From assembly GCF_002849695.1 (NCBI RefSeq), contig NZ_CP018937.1:4464001-4528000 (forward strand): 64,000 nt of DNA, given 5' to 3'. Shown one piece after another: positions 34,146 through 43,877 of the stretch (position 1 is the first letter of the stretch; every line of letters starts with the position of its first letter). The notes below the pieces were generated by a model, which had not been told where the DNA came from, made no database searches, and saw only the letters and a program-made list of their open reading frames with translations. The stretch is from Bacteroides fragilis (GTDB lineage Bacteria; Bacteroidota; Bacteroidia; Bacteroidales; Bacteroidaceae). The position numbers and the translations under genes are program-made.

Positions 34146-35756
34146 ATGAAAAACAATTATCTGATATGTTCCCTGCTGTTTACCACGGGTATGCAGAATG
34201 CTTGGGGAGCCCAAGCGACAAACCATAAAACAAATCCGGATAAAACGAAACCCAATATTATTCTGATTTTGTGTGATGATATGGGATTTTCTGATTTATC
34301 GTGTTACGGGGGAGAAGTGCATACGCCCAATATTGATTTCTTGGCGGAAAACGGAATACGTTTCAGCCAGTTTAAGAACACAGGGCGCAGTTGTCCCAGC
34401 AGAGCTGCTTTGTTGACAGGCAGATACCAACACGAAGTAGGTATGGGTTGGATGACTGCTGTAGATGAACATCGTCCCGGATATAGAGGTCAAATATCAG
34501 AGCAATATCCTACTATCGCAGAAGTGTTTTGGGAAAACGGATATCATACTTATATGAGTGGTAAATGGCATGTTACCGTTGACGGTGCATTCTCCAAGCC
34601 GAATGGAAGCTATCCGGTTGAGCGGGGATTCGAAAAATACTATGGTTGTCTTTCTGGAGGTGGAAGTTATTATACTCCGAAACCCGTATATTCCGGGTTA
34701 CAGCATATTGCAGAGTTTTCAGAAGACTATTATTATACCACAGCCATTACCGACTCTGCCGTTAGTTTTATCCGTCAGCATCCGGTTGATGAGCCTATGT
34801 TTATGTATTTGGCTCACTATGCCCCTCATTTACCTTTGCAGGCTCCTAAAGAAAGAGTGGACGCTTGCCGTGAAAGATATAAAGTGGGATATGATGTGTT
34901 GCGTAAACAGCGTTTCGAGCGCATCCGGAAAAATGGTTTAACGGATTCCGAAAAACAGCTGCCGGTATTTGAGAGGGAATTCAGAGGAAAACGGCCGGCC
35001 TGGGATAGTCTTACTCCGCAGCAACAGGAACGTTGGATTACGGAGATGGCTACTTATGCCGCTATGATTGAAATTATGGATGATGGTATTGGAGAAGTAA
35101 TAAAGACCACTAAAGAAAAAGGTATATTTGATAATACCGTATTTTTATTCTTAAGTGATAATGGAGCCACCAATGAAGGTGATCTGATCACACAGCTGCG
35201 GGCTGATTTGAGCAATACTCCTTTCCGCAGTTACAAACAATGGTGTTTTCAGGGAGGTACCAGTTCACCTTTGATTGTAATGTATGGAGGCGGGCAACCT
35301 GATGGGAAGAAAGGAGTGGTTTGTCATGAATTCACTCACATTATCGATCTTTTTCCCACTTGTCTGGATATAGCTTCTGTGAAATATCCCCGGGAGTTTA
35401 GGAATCATTCGATTAATGCTCCGGAAGGTAGAACCATTTTTCCGGCATTAAAAGGAAAGAAGCTACCGAAAAGAGATTTGTTTTTCGAACATCAGACATC
35501 TTGTGGAATCATATCCGGGGACTGGAAGTTAGTCAGGGCCAATGGTAAGCAACCCTGGGAGTTGTTCCATTTATTGCAGGATCCGTTTGAGCAAAACGAT
35601 TTGTCTGCCAATTATCCGGAAAAAGTAAAAACACTGGAGAAAAAATGGGATGAATGGGCAGAGAAGCAACACGTATTTCCATTTGAATACAGGCCATGGA
35701 CAGAACGTATCAATTATTATAAATCGCTGTATCCCGATCAGTCCGGGAAAGATTAA
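34146..35756 (+). CDS. secreted arylsulfatase (Ser-type)
   Basis: The 536-residue protein has a signal peptide (CSLLFTTGMQNAWGAQA) and the sulfatase fold with metal-binding ILILCDDMGFSDLSCYGGE and GKWHV. The maturation motif reads GRSCPSRAALLTGR, so the (C/S)-x-P-x-R position is serine with a neighbouring cysteine. This is the Ser-type form that Bacteroides anSME converts to formylglycine. FLSDNGATNEG supplies further ligands. I start at ATG 34146 because the frame from 34053 would overlap the flavin reductase and hide the signal peptide. The substrate is likely a sulfated glycan, such as mucin or a glycosaminoglycan. Confidence 0.94.
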   Translation: MKNNYLICSLLFTTGMQNAWGAQATNHKTNPDKTKPNIILILCDDMGFSDLSCYGGEVHTPNIDFLAENGIRFSQFKNTGRSCPSRAALLTGRYQHEVGMGWMTAVDEHRPGYRGQISEQYPTIAEVFWENGYHTYMSGKWHVTVDGAFSKPNGSYPVERGFEKYYGCLSGGGSYYTPKPVYSGLQHIAEFSEDYYYTTAITDSAVSFIRQHPVDEPMFMYLAHYAPHLPLQAPKERVDACRERYKVGYDVLRKQRFERIRKNGLTDSEKQLPVFEREFRGKRPAWDSLTPQQQERWITEMATYAAMIEIMDDGIGEVIKTTKEKGIFDNTVFLFLSDNGATNEGDLITQLRADLSNTPFRSYKQWCFQGGTSSPLIVMYGGGQPDGKKGVVCHEFTHIIDLFPTCLDIASVKYPREFRNHSINAPEGRTIFPALKGKKLPKRDLFFEHQTSCGIISGDWKLVRANGKQPWELFHLLQDPFEQNDLSANYPEKVKTLEKKWDEWAEKQHVFPFEYRPWTERINYYKSLYPDQSGKD

Positions 35757-35775
35757 ATACTTGAGTAAAGTAAGT

Positions 35776-35900
35776 AAGAGGAGTTGTATCAAAACTCTTT
35801 CACCATAGATTACACAGATTATCATAGACTAAGAATATTACTTTAGATTTACTCTAAAGTTACTCTGTGTCCTCTGTGGTGAGTTTCGATACATCCTCTT
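35776..35900. repeat. 125-bp inverted-repeat element
   Basis: The outer arms AAGAGGAGTTGTATC (35776) and GATACATCCTCTT (end 35900) pair imperfectly. Inside them CACCATAGATTACACAGATT (35801) is mirrored by CTCTGTGTCCTCTGTGGTG, ending at 35881. The core is shared with the 10521-10615 element. It lies in the gap between the sulfatase and the PepSY gene. Confidence 0.65.
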
Positions 35901-35948
35901 ATATTTTCTTATCCGGAAAAGTACCTTTCCTTTATTGAAGGAAGGAAG

Positions 35949-36575
35949 TTAAACCAGATTTTTTCTTTTCAAATACATCCAATATCCTGTGATAGGTAAT
36001 GAAGTTCCTATCAAAGCAGCAATAAAGGTGATGATTTTTGAAAACATTCCTGCATAGGTTCCGAAATGTAAGGCACGTACTACTTTCCAGACGGGAGCCC
36101 CCTGTTTTACTTCCACATCAAAGATAAAACTTACTACATCTCTGTACCATTGAAAGGACCACATTAATCCGGTCAGTGCACATACCAGCAAGATAAGTGC
36201 TCCATAGAATCCCAGTACGGAGTGTAGATCGAACATGAATCTCCGTTTTCCTCTTTGGTGTTCTATTGTCAGCCGGCTTTTTTTCCATTTGCGTGGCCAG
36301 TAAACTGTAAGCCCGCTGATCAATATAAAGATGAAAAAAAGAGTGGAGATGCCTACTATCATTTTGCCTGTCGTCCGGGTATCATCCATAAGCCACCGGT
36401 GCAGCTTCATTACTATCATTAACGGACTTTCGCGGATAGATTCATATCCCATCATTGCCAGGAGTTCCTCTTTGAATACGAGGATGGCACCTGTAAAGCA
36501 AATAATACTGATCAGAATCCCTGCCGGAAGGGAGAGCCAAAGATGAATATAACGGCAATATCTTTTTATCTTCAT
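35949..36575 (-). CDS. PepSY-associated transmembrane protein
   Basis: The 208-residue inner-membrane protein has four hydrophobic helices and the family pattern YIHLWLSLPAGILISIICFTGAI, HRWL, DLHSVLGFYGALILLVCALTGLMWSFQWY. PepSY-associated proteins next to TonB-dependent siderophore receptors are proposed to act in iron uptake or reduction. The gene directly abuts the upstream TonB receptor gene (stop at 36576, start at 36575), so they form one operon. Confidence 0.9.
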   Translation of the reverse strand: MKIKRYCRYIHLWLSLPAGILISIICFTGAILVFKEELLAMMGYESIRESPLMIVMKLHRWLMDDTRTTGKMIVGISTLFFIFILISGLTVYWPRKWKKSRLTIEHQRGKRRFMFDLHSVLGFYGALILLVCALTGLMWSFQWYRDVVSFIFDVEVKQGAPVWKVVRALHFGTYAGMFSKIITFIAALIGTSLPITGYWMYLKRKNLV

Positions 36576-38990
36576 TTAAAAACGGTAAGAGATTATTGCT
36601 GAGAAATTACGTGGATCGATCTGGTTGATGTATCCTCCACGATAGTAAGAATTATATCCTAATGCGTCGAACAAATTGTTCAGGTATACACGGGCAGTAA
36701 ACTTGTGGATACTATAGGCCAACTGGGCGTTTATTGTAGTATAACCGGGCATGTCAAAAGGCTTTTCGTTGGTCATGGAACCGTGTCCGTCCGGTTTGAT
36801 TGCAAAATCATTCACAGGACGTTTACCTACGAAATAGACTCCTATACCGGCTGATAGTCTTTTTAATACTCCTTTGTCAAATCGGTATTGAATCCATCCG
36901 TTAGCAGTATGTTTAGGGGTATTCATCGGGGCTGAGCCATTTTTAAAGGCCGGGCTGTTTTCGTATTTTGCATCCAGATAAGCGTAACCCATCATTACTT
37001 GGAGGTTTTCAAGTATACTTCCGCTTAATTCGGTTTCAATACCTTTCCTTTTCAGACTTCCCGCTTTATCAAAATAACCGGTAGGTTGCGTAGTTCCCGG
37101 ATGATAAGTACTATAAGAGAGGTTTTTAGTAAGGATATCGAAATATGTCAGATTAAAGCGCAGGCGGTTATTCAGCCAGTCAGACTTGATGCCTACCTCA
37201 AATTGGCGGGTATTCGACGGACCTATTTCGTCTCCGTTCTCCATTCGTCTGGCCGCATGAAGGAGGCTGGTAGTGGTTGTATATGAACCGAACAAATTAA
37301 TGTTCTTTATAGGAGTCAACATGATGCCCAACATTGGATTCCAGGCATCTCCGGTAGTGGGACCTGCACTTGTATCGTCCTGACTGCTGATATAACTGTA
37401 CCTCAGTCCCAGAATAGCCTTTATATACTTATTAAAAGTCATTACCTCCTGTGCCATTATTCCATAACTTGAAGAATTGGATTTTACCGGGGTCTCGGGA
37501 ACAAATTTAACCGCGACAGGTAGCACATTCGAGATGCTCGGGGCAAGTACGTTGATAGTGTCTATATTGACAGGGGTATAATTGGTGATCGACAGATCGG
37601 TGTTTTTGTAGTCGAATCCCAATTGGAATGTATGTTTAACAGGACCGGTGAAAATGTCTCTGCCGATAAAGTCAAGCTGGAAAGTTGAGTTGCGGTCATC
37701 GCGTAATGAACGTGAAATCGTTCTTCTACGCATGTTATATTCTTTATTGACCACGGTTTTTACGGAAGTACTTGTATTATCCACTTTATATGAAGAGCCG
37801 AAGTATGCTGCCCGCACACTGATATTATCTGTCAGCTGGCGGGTGATGCGTGCGGCATAAGTCAGCGTCTTGTTGTTTACATTATCGTTTTTGAATCCCA
37901 GGAATTTGTTGTGTGGCATGTCGTAGAGATTCTCTTCCGTATCTTTCGATAAATTGACTGAACTGGTATAAGGAGTACGGTTATCATTCAGGTAATCCAT
38001 TTCTATGGTAACGCTTGTTTTGTCGTCCGGACGCCATTCTAATGAAGGGTTGATGTATACTCGATTGGAATGGATGACCGGGCGATAATTATCCGAACGT
38101 TCGAAGGCACCGTTCATACGGAAAGCGATCGTCTGATTTTTATCCAGAACGGACTGTACGTCGAATGTGGGACGGAACAATCCCCAGCTGCCTGCCCGCA
38201 AAGATATTTCTCCTTCATTGGTGAACTTGGGTGTTTTGGTTACTACGTTGATTACTCCGCCGGCACTTCCGAGGTCGTTTCCGATACCTTGTGTGACGGC
38301 TGCGGAACCTTTGATGACCTGTATGCTTTCTACTCCCTGCATTTCGGATAAAGCAGAGCCGGTACGGAAATCGGAATCTATCCGGACTCCATTCTTTAGA
38401 ATAGGTACTCCCCGGTATCCGCGGATGGACATACTTTCTCTTACTCCGCCATACGATCCGAAAAGAGTAACTCCGGGTACATTTTTTGTAACATCGATTA
38501 CGGTGAGTGCTCCCTGTTCGGCAATCGATTTTTCTGAGATTACAGAAATACTCTGTATCTGTTCACTGGGGCGTAATGGCATGCGGGTGATGGCATCCAG
38601 TTTTTTCGGTTGTTTATATCGTTCTCCGAATACTTCTACAGTCGATAGCAAATTCTCGTCCGGTAAAAGTGTAAAAGAGAGCTGTGCTACACTTCTTGAA
38701 GTGAGATCAACAGTACGCGTCTGAGTGACATATCCCACAAAACTGATATTTATCTTGTAAACTTTATGAGCCAGATTGCGCAAAATAAAACGGCCTTCAC
38801 TATTGGTTGTTGTTCCGATGGTGGTTCCTTCTATTTGGACAGTGGCCGAAGCCAATGGTGTATCTGTTTCATCGTAGACTACTCCACGGATGGTGGGTAC
38901 TCTATCGGCGGACTCTGATTCTGTGGCAAAAAGTAACGATGGGAATATTAGTAAAACTAATACAAGCAGGGCACTATACATTTGCTTCAT
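36576..38990 (-). CDS. TonB-dependent receptor, siderophore type
   Basis: The 804-residue outer-membrane transporter has a signal peptide, an N-terminal carboxypeptidase-regulatory-like domain (TIRGVVYDETDTPLASATVQIEG...), a plug (SVISEKSIAEQGALTVIDVTKNVPGV, GYRGVPILKNGVRID, IQVIKGSAAVTQGIGNDLGSAGGVINVVTK) and a 22-strand barrel ending YRF. The plug sequence resembles ferric-siderophore receptors (FecA/FhuE type), not SusC. With the abutting PepSY gene it probably imports ferric chelates. The promoter (TACCTTTG at 39040-39033, TTG 20 bases upstream) is flanked upstream by a perfect palindrome that might bind an iron regulator. Confidence 0.93.
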   Translation of the reverse strand: MKQMYSALLVLVLLIFPSLLFATESESADRVPTIRGVVYDETDTPLASATVQIEGTTIGTTTNSEGRFILRNLAHKVYKINISFVGYVTQTRTVDLTSRSVAQLSFTLLPDENLLSTVEVFGERYKQPKKLDAITRMPLRPSEQIQSISVISEKSIAEQGALTVIDVTKNVPGVTLFGSYGGVRESMSIRGYRGVPILKNGVRIDSDFRTGSALSEMQGVESIQVIKGSAAVTQGIGNDLGSAGGVINVVTKTPKFTNEGEISLRAGSWGLFRPTFDVQSVLDKNQTIAFRMNGAFERSDNYRPVIHSNRVYINPSLEWRPDDKTSVTIEMDYLNDNRTPYTSSVNLSKDTEENLYDMPHNKFLGFKNDNVNNKTLTYAARITRQLTDNISVRAAYFGSSYKVDNTSTSVKTVVNKEYNMRRRTISRSLRDDRNSTFQLDFIGRDIFTGPVKHTFQLGFDYKNTDLSITNYTPVNIDTINVLAPSISNVLPVAVKFVPETPVKSNSSSYGIMAQEVMTFNKYIKAILGLRYSYISSQDDTSAGPTTGDAWNPMLGIMLTPIKNINLFGSYTTTTSLLHAARRMENGDEIGPSNTRQFEVGIKSDWLNNRLRFNLTYFDILTKNLSYSTYHPGTTQPTGYFDKAGSLKRKGIETELSGSILENLQVMMGYAYLDAKYENSPAFKNGSAPMNTPKHTANGWIQYRFDKGVLKRLSAGIGVYFVGKRPVNDFAIKPDGHGSMTNEKPFDMPGYTTINAQLAYSIHKFTARVYLNNLFDALGYNSYYRGGYINQIDPRNFSAIISYRF

Positions 38991-39032
38991 ACATTTAACG
39001 GCATTAAATTAATATTAAAAATTAGCGAGCCG

Positions 39033-39080
39033 CAAAGGTATGTGTACATGAAAGAGTCTACAATACCTATAAAAAGGTAT
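39033..39080 (-). promoter_or_regulatory. promoter and upstream palindrome of the TonB receptor operon
   Basis: On the minus strand -7 TACCTTTG (39040-39033) and TTG (39063-39061) are 20 bases apart. ATACCT-N6-AGGTAT (39063-39080), a perfect palindrome, overlaps the upstream edge of the -33. Confidence 0.5.
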
Positions 39081-39186
39081 AATGCAACACAAAATCCATA
39101 GAATTGGTGATTATTAAAATAAGGAAAGCGGATGAAAGTGACCTCCGTCCACTTCCACCCGCCTGTTGTGTGCAGATAGTATCAGA

Positions 39187-40869
39187 TTATAAATTCATAA
39201 TTTCTTTGGCTCTGTCCAGTGCTACATTAATGTTCGGACAGATGTTTTGTTTTCCCAGTAATTCATAGAAGCCGGATTTCTCGAGCGTGTTGTGCACTTT
39301 TTCATTTACTCCCGAGAGCACAATGGTGATCTTTTCTTTTTGAGACATTTTGCAGAGACTGGTCAGGTTATGAATACCGGTTGAATCGATAAATGGAACT
39401 TTACGCATACGTATGACGCGTACTTTGGGACGGTCGCCCAATTGTGCCATTGTCTCTTCAAATTTGGTTGCGATGCCGAAAAAGTACGGACCATTAATCT
39501 CATATACCTCCACTCCCGCAGGTATTATCAGATGTTCTTTGCGCACCGCGATGTCCAGTTCGTCATTCGGATCTATTTCGTCTTTGATGACAGATATTTC
39601 GGTAGTTTCCATTACACGGCGCATGAACAGGATGCAGGCAATCACCAGGCCTACTTCGATGGCGATAGTCAGGTCGAAGATGATGGTGAGGAAAAAAGTG
39701 ATAAGCAGTACTGTTACATCCGATTTGGGATTTTTCAGTAATGCCTTGAAAGTGCGCCATTCGCTCATGTTATAAGATACGATAACCAATACTCCTGCCA
39801 GACATGCCATTGGGATGTACTGTGCCAAAGGCATCAGGAAAAGGAGGATCAGCAATAAAACTACAGCATGGATTATACCGGCCACCGGTGTTTTACCGCC
39901 ATTATTGATGTTTGTCATTGTACGGGCGATGGCTCCGGTAGCAGGAATACCACCAAATAACGGTGTGATAAGGTTGGCTGTTCCCTGGGCAATCAGTTCG
40001 GTGTTTGAATCGTGCTTATCGCCCGTTACACCATCGGCTACGGTTGCTGACAATAACGATTCGATTGCTCCCAAAACGGCAATGGTAATAGCTACCGGAA
40101 ACAAGTCCTTGATGGCCTCCCAATTGAGTGCAGGCATGGTCGCGTCAGGTAATTCGGATTTGATTGTAAAACGGTCGCCAATGGTATCGATGGTGTCAAT
40201 ACCGGCGTATGTTTTCAATAAATATACTACTGCCGTTACTACAATGATGGCAATAAGGGAACCCGGAATTTTCTTTGAGAACCGGGGGGTAATGGCAATA
40301 ATGATGATACTGGCAATACTCACAATAGTGTTCCACCAATTGATTGTATCGAAATGGCGGAAATAAATCATCCATTTTCCGATAAAGTCTCCCGGTACTT
40401 TCTCTCCACCAAAGTTTAATCCGAAAATATCAGCAATCTGTGTTGTAAAAATGGTGACGGCTATACCGCTGGTAAAACCTACAATAATCGGGTAAGGAAT
40501 AAATTTAATAATTGCGCCCAATTTAAAAACTCCTAATAAGATAAGGAGTATGCCGGCCATCAGGGTAGCTACAATCAATCCTGCTTCTCCGTATTGCTGG
40601 ATGATGCCATAAATGATGACAATGAATGCTCCGGTAGGTCCTCCGATCTGTACTTTGCTTCCTCCGAGCAGCGAGATGATGAACCCCGCAATGATAGCCG
40701 TGATAATTCCCTTCTCGGGTGATACGCCTGATGCGATACCAAATGCGATGGCCAGAGGCAAGGCTACGATACCCACAATGATACCTGCCATCAAATCGGC
40801 CATAAACGTTTCTTTAGAGTAGTTCTTCAAGGCTGAGAATAACCTTGGTTTGAAATCAAACACTTTCAT
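39187..40869 (-). CDS. SulP family anion transporter with STAS domain
   Basis: The 560-residue inner-membrane protein has about 10-12 hydrophobic helices (MADLMAGIIVGIVALPLAIAFGIASG, IGGPTGAFIVIIYGI, NLITPLFGGIPATGAIART) and a C-terminal cytoplasmic STAS domain (about residues 445-555, with IDSTGIHNLTSLCKM). SulP carriers move sulfate, bicarbonate or related anions; the substrate is not evident. It lies on its own transcript. The -7 TAATTTTG is at 40944-40937 on the minus strand. Confidence 0.94.
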   Translation of the reverse strand: MKVFDFKPRLFSALKNYSKETFMADLMAGIIVGIVALPLAIAFGIASGVSPEKGIITAIIAGFIISLLGGSKVQIGGPTGAFIVIIYGIIQQYGEAGLIVATLMAGILLILLGVFKLGAIIKFIPYPIIVGFTSGIAVTIFTTQIADIFGLNFGGEKVPGDFIGKWMIYFRHFDTINWWNTIVSIASIIIIAITPRFSKKIPGSLIAIIVVTAVVYLLKTYAGIDTIDTIGDRFTIKSELPDATMPALNWEAIKDLFPVAITIAVLGAIESLLSATVADGVTGDKHDSNTELIAQGTANLITPLFGGIPATGAIARTMTNINNGGKTPVAGIIHAVVLLLILLFLMPLAQYIPMACLAGVLVIVSYNMSEWRTFKALLKNPKSDVTVLLITFFLTIIFDLTIAIEVGLVIACILFMRRVMETTEISVIKDEIDPNDELDIAVRKEHLIIPAGVEVYEINGPYFFGIATKFEETMAQLGDRPKVRVIRMRKVPFIDSTGIHNLTSLCKMSQKEKITIVLSGVNEKVHNTLEKSGFYELLGKQNICPNINVALDRAKEIMNL

Positions 40870-40936
40870 TTCTTTCTTTACTTATATATAATGTGATAAA
40901 TGTCGTTATAATCCTTGTTTTGCAAAGTCGAGGTTG

Positions 40937-40944
40937 CAAAATTA
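40937..40944 (-). promoter_or_regulatory. -7 promoter element of the SulP gene
   Basis: On the minus strand this reads TAATTTTG, a perfect match, 68 bases before the ATG. Confidence 0.45.
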
Positions 40945-41062
40945 CATAAAATAAATGGTAATAAGATGTTTTTGAACATCTTATTTATTTTTGATCAGTT
41001 TTGTCTATATTGCAATAGATATTATTAATGAATAAAATTCCGGGTTTTGTGAACTAAATCCT

Positions 41063-41070
41063 TATATTTG
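41063..41070 (+). promoter_or_regulatory. -7 promoter element of rubrerythrin
   Basis: TATATTTG is a perfect match 61 bases before the start codon. Confidence 0.5.
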
Positions 41071-41130
41071 CGTTGTTAATAAAGGCAAGTAACCGACAAA
41101 CGTAATTACCAATCTAAAATATATCAGATT

Positions 41131-41709
41131 ATGACTAAAAGTATTAAAGGCACTCAGACAGAAAAGAATTTGCTGACATCATTTGCAGGTGAATCACAGG
41201 CAAGAATGCGTTACACTTATTTTGCAAGCGTGGCTAAAAAAGAAGGTTACGAACAGATTGCAGCTATCTTTACAGAGACTGCCGATCAGGAAAAAGAACA
41301 TGCAAAACGTATGTTTAAGTTCCTTGAAGGGGGTATGGTTGAAATCACTGCAAGTTATCCTGCTGGTGTTATCGGCAACACTCTTCAGAATCTGCAGGCT
41401 GCCGCAGCCGGCGAACACGAAGAATGGTCTATGGATTATCCTCATTTTGCAGATGTTGCAGAGCAGGAAGGTTTCCCGATGATCGCCGCTATGTATCGTA
41501 ATATCTCTATTGCGGAAAAAGGTCATGAAGAAAGATACCTTGCTTTCGTGAAGAACATTGAAGTTGCATCTGTATTTGCCAAAGAAGGAGAAGTTATATG
41601 GCAGTGCCGTAACTGTGGTTATATCGAAGCAGGTAAGGAAGCTCCTGAGGTATGTCCTGCATGTCTGCACCCACAAGCATATTTCGAAATTAAGAAAGAA
41701 AATTATTAA
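41131..41709 (+). CDS. rbr: rubrerythrin
   Basis: The 192-residue protein has a ferritin-like four-helix diiron domain (with FAGESQARMRYTYFA, TADQEKEHAKRMFKFLE and the second ExxH in ISIAEKGHEERYLAF) and a C-terminal rubredoxin-type iron site (CRNCGYIEAGKEAPEVCPAC). Rubrerythrins reduce hydrogen peroxide and protect anaerobes from oxygen. In Bacteroides they are part of the oxidative-stress response. It is followed by a clear terminator. Confidence 0.97.
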   Translation: MTKSIKGTQTEKNLLTSFAGESQARMRYTYFASVAKKEGYEQIAAIFTETADQEKEHAKRMFKFLEGGMVEITASYPAGVIGNTLQNLQAAAAGEHEEWSMDYPHFADVAEQEGFPMIAAMYRNISIAEKGHEERYLAFVKNIEVASVFAKEGEVIWQCRNCGYIEAGKEAPEVCPACLHPQAYFEIKKENY

Positions 41710-41733
41710 TAGAATCAGACTGTATTTTGGAGA

Positions 41734-41769
41734 AAGGTGGAGCTGTTTAATTATGGCCCCACCTTTTTT
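41734..41769 (+). terminator. intrinsic terminator of rubrerythrin
   Basis: AAGGTGG (41734-41740) pairs with CCACCTT (41759-41765), followed by TTTT. Confidence 0.75.
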
Positions 41770-41793
41770 CTATGCATTAATAATACTGTTTCT

Positions 41794-43365
41794 TTATTTA
41801 CCGGCGTGTGGATAGTCAACCGTGTAGTGCAGACCACGGCTTTCTTTACGTTCCATAGCCATGCGCATAATCAGATAACCTACATTAATCATATTGCGCA
41901 GTTCACATATTTCTTTAGATGCCACGCTGCGTTTGAACAGGCTTTCGGTCTCTTCGTATAGGATATCCAGGCGGTCCCAAGCGCGTTTCAACCGGAGATC
42001 GCTACGGACAATACCAACATAAGTGCTCATAATCTGATTTACTTCTTTCATACTTTGAGTAATAAGTACCATTTCTTCCGGTGAGCGGGTACCTTCATCA
42101 TTCCATTCCGGAATCTCTTCGTTATAAGAATATTGGTCAATCACCGATAAACAATGTTTGGCGGCGGCATCTGCGTAAACCACTGCTTCTATCAACGAGT
42201 TTGAGGCTAACCGGTTGCCTCCATGCAAACCTGTACACGAACATTCGCCGGCAGCGTACAGACGTTCAATAGAGGATTGGGCGTTCAAGTCTACCTTAAT
42301 ACCTCCACACAGGTAGTGTGCGGATGGTGCCACGGGAATATATTCTTTGGTAATGTCGATTCCTAAGCTGAGGCATTTCTCGTATATGTTAGGAAAATGT
42401 TTTTTGGTTTCTTCAGGATCTTTGTGTGTTACGTCCAGATAAACATGGTCGTCCCCACGATTTTTCATTTCATTGTCAATGGCACGTGCCACGATATCAC
42501 GGGGTGCCAAAGATAAACGTGGATCATATTTTTGCATGAATTCTTTTCCGTCCATTGTGCGGAGCACACCGCCATATCCACGCATTGCTTCCGTAATAAG
42601 GAAAGAAGGACGGTCGCCCGGATGGTAAAGAGCTGTCGGATGGAATTGTACGAACTCCATGTCTTTTACGGTTCCTTTAGCCCGGTATACCATGGCGATA
42701 CCGTCTCCGGTCGCTACAAGCGGATTGGTAGTGGTCTGGTAAACAGCCCCCACTCCACCTGTTGCCATTAGTGTCACTTTGGCCAGATATGTATCCACTT
42801 TACCTGTTCGGGGATCGAGTATATAAGCTCCGTAGCATTTTATGTCTGGTGTCTGGCGGGTGACAGTTACTCCTAAATGGTGTTGTGTCAGGATTTCTAT
42901 GGCAAAATGATTTTCAATTACCGTAATATTGGGATGTTGTTGTACAGCTTGAATCAAACTGTCTTGAATTTCAGCGCCGGTATTATCTTTATGGTGTAAA
43001 ATACGAAATTCCGAATGACCGCCTTCCCGGTGTAGATCGAACTCCCCTTTTTCATTTTTGTCGAAGTTTACACCCCAGCTGATCAGTTCTTGTATTTGCG
43101 CAGGAGCCTCACGCACGACTTTCTCTACAGCAGTACGGTCGCTGATCCAGTCACCGGCAATCATTGTGTCTTCAATATGTTTCTCGAAATTGTCTACCAG
43201 CAGATTGGTCACTGAGGCCACTCCTCCTTGCGCAAAATAAGTGTTTGCTTCTTCCAGCCCACTTTTGCAAACAAGGGCAACTTTTCCTTTATGTGCCACT
43301 TTTAGGGCAAAACTCATTCCGGCGATACCGGAACCGATTACGAGGAAATCGAACTTTTTAACCAT
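41794..43365 (-). CDS. nadB: L-aspartate oxidase
   Basis: This FAD enzyme oxidises L-aspartate to iminoaspartate, the first step of de novo NAD synthesis; NadA (27946-28938) takes the product. The 523-residue protein has the dinucleotide motif VIGSGIAGMSFALKVA, HREGGHSEFRILHHKDNTGAEI, TALYHPGDRPSFLITEAMRGYGG and the late GECSCTGLHGGNRLASNSLIEAVVYA. The C-terminal helical domain is present. The protein is normal in length. Promoter -7 TAGCTTTG lies at 43394-43387 on the minus strand. Confidence 0.97.
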   Translation of the reverse strand: MVKKFDFLVIGSGIAGMSFALKVAHKGKVALVCKSGLEEANTYFAQGGVASVTNLLVDNFEKHIEDTMIAGDWISDRTAVEKVVREAPAQIQELISWGVNFDKNEKGEFDLHREGGHSEFRILHHKDNTGAEIQDSLIQAVQQHPNITVIENHFAIEILTQHHLGVTVTRQTPDIKCYGAYILDPRTGKVDTYLAKVTLMATGGVGAVYQTTTNPLVATGDGIAMVYRAKGTVKDMEFVQFHPTALYHPGDRPSFLITEAMRGYGGVLRTMDGKEFMQKYDPRLSLAPRDIVARAIDNEMKNRGDDHVYLDVTHKDPEETKKHFPNIYEKCLSLGIDITKEYIPVAPSAHYLCGGIKVDLNAQSSIERLYAAGECSCTGLHGGNRLASNSLIEAVVYADAAAKHCLSVIDQYSYNEEIPEWNDEGTRSPEEMVLITQSMKEVNQIMSTYVGIVRSDLRLKRAWDRLDILYEETESLFKRSVASKEICELRNMINVGYLIMRMAMERKESRGLHYTVDYPHAGK

Positions 43366-43386
43366 AAGTTTTAGTGTTTATCACCG

Positions 43387-43394
43387 CAAAGCTA
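43387..43394 (-). promoter_or_regulatory. -7 promoter element of nadB
   Basis: On the minus strand this reads TAGCTTTG, matching TAnnTTTG, 22 bases before the ATG. Confidence 0.5.
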
Positions 43395-43472
43395 CAAAAT
43401 AAGTTTTTTCGTTGTGCTTTTCGTTGCCATTAATTCATAATTTTACTAACTTTCCGCCAAAAATCTGACAAA

Positions 43473-43871
43473 ATGAACCGTATTTTTCATGCTCGCATTG
43501 TCTGGTACCAGTATTTTCTGCTGGTTGTATTGGGCATTAATGCTTTTGGTTTCTTATGGTGTAAGAATATTATATTGGCTACTTTGATGATGTTGTTTCT
43601 GATTGTTATCATCGAACAGATCATACATACAGTTTATACCGTTACCACTGACGGTTTGCTGATACTTAACTATGGGCGGTTTATCCGTAAGAAAACTATT
43701 CCCATAGCAGAAATTACTTCAGTCCGCAAAGTCCATTCTATGAAATTCGGAAGTTTTGCAGTGACAAATTATTTATTGATAGAATATGGAAATGGAAAAT
43801 ATGCTTCTGTACTTCCGGTGAAAGAAAAGGAATTTATAGAACTGATTGAAAAAACAAGAAACTTAATTTAG
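43473..43871 (+). CDS. small membrane protein with bacterial PH domain
   Basis: The 132-residue protein begins with two hydrophobic helices (WYQYFLLVVLGINAFGFLW and IILATLMMLFLIVIIEQII), followed by a bacterial PH-like domain (about residues 60-130, with YTVTTDGLLILNYGRFIRKKTIPIAEITSVRKV). The function is unknown. It lies 6 bases upstream of lpdA and must share its transcript. Whether this reflects a shared role is unclear. Confidence 0.82.
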   Translation: MNRIFHARIVWYQYFLLVVLGINAFGFLWCKNIILATLMMLFLIVIIEQIIHTVYTVTTDGLLILNYGRFIRKKTIPIAEITSVRKVHSMKFGSFAVTNYLLIEYGNGKYASVLPVKEKEFIELIEKTRNLI

Positions 43872-43877
43872 TAAGCT

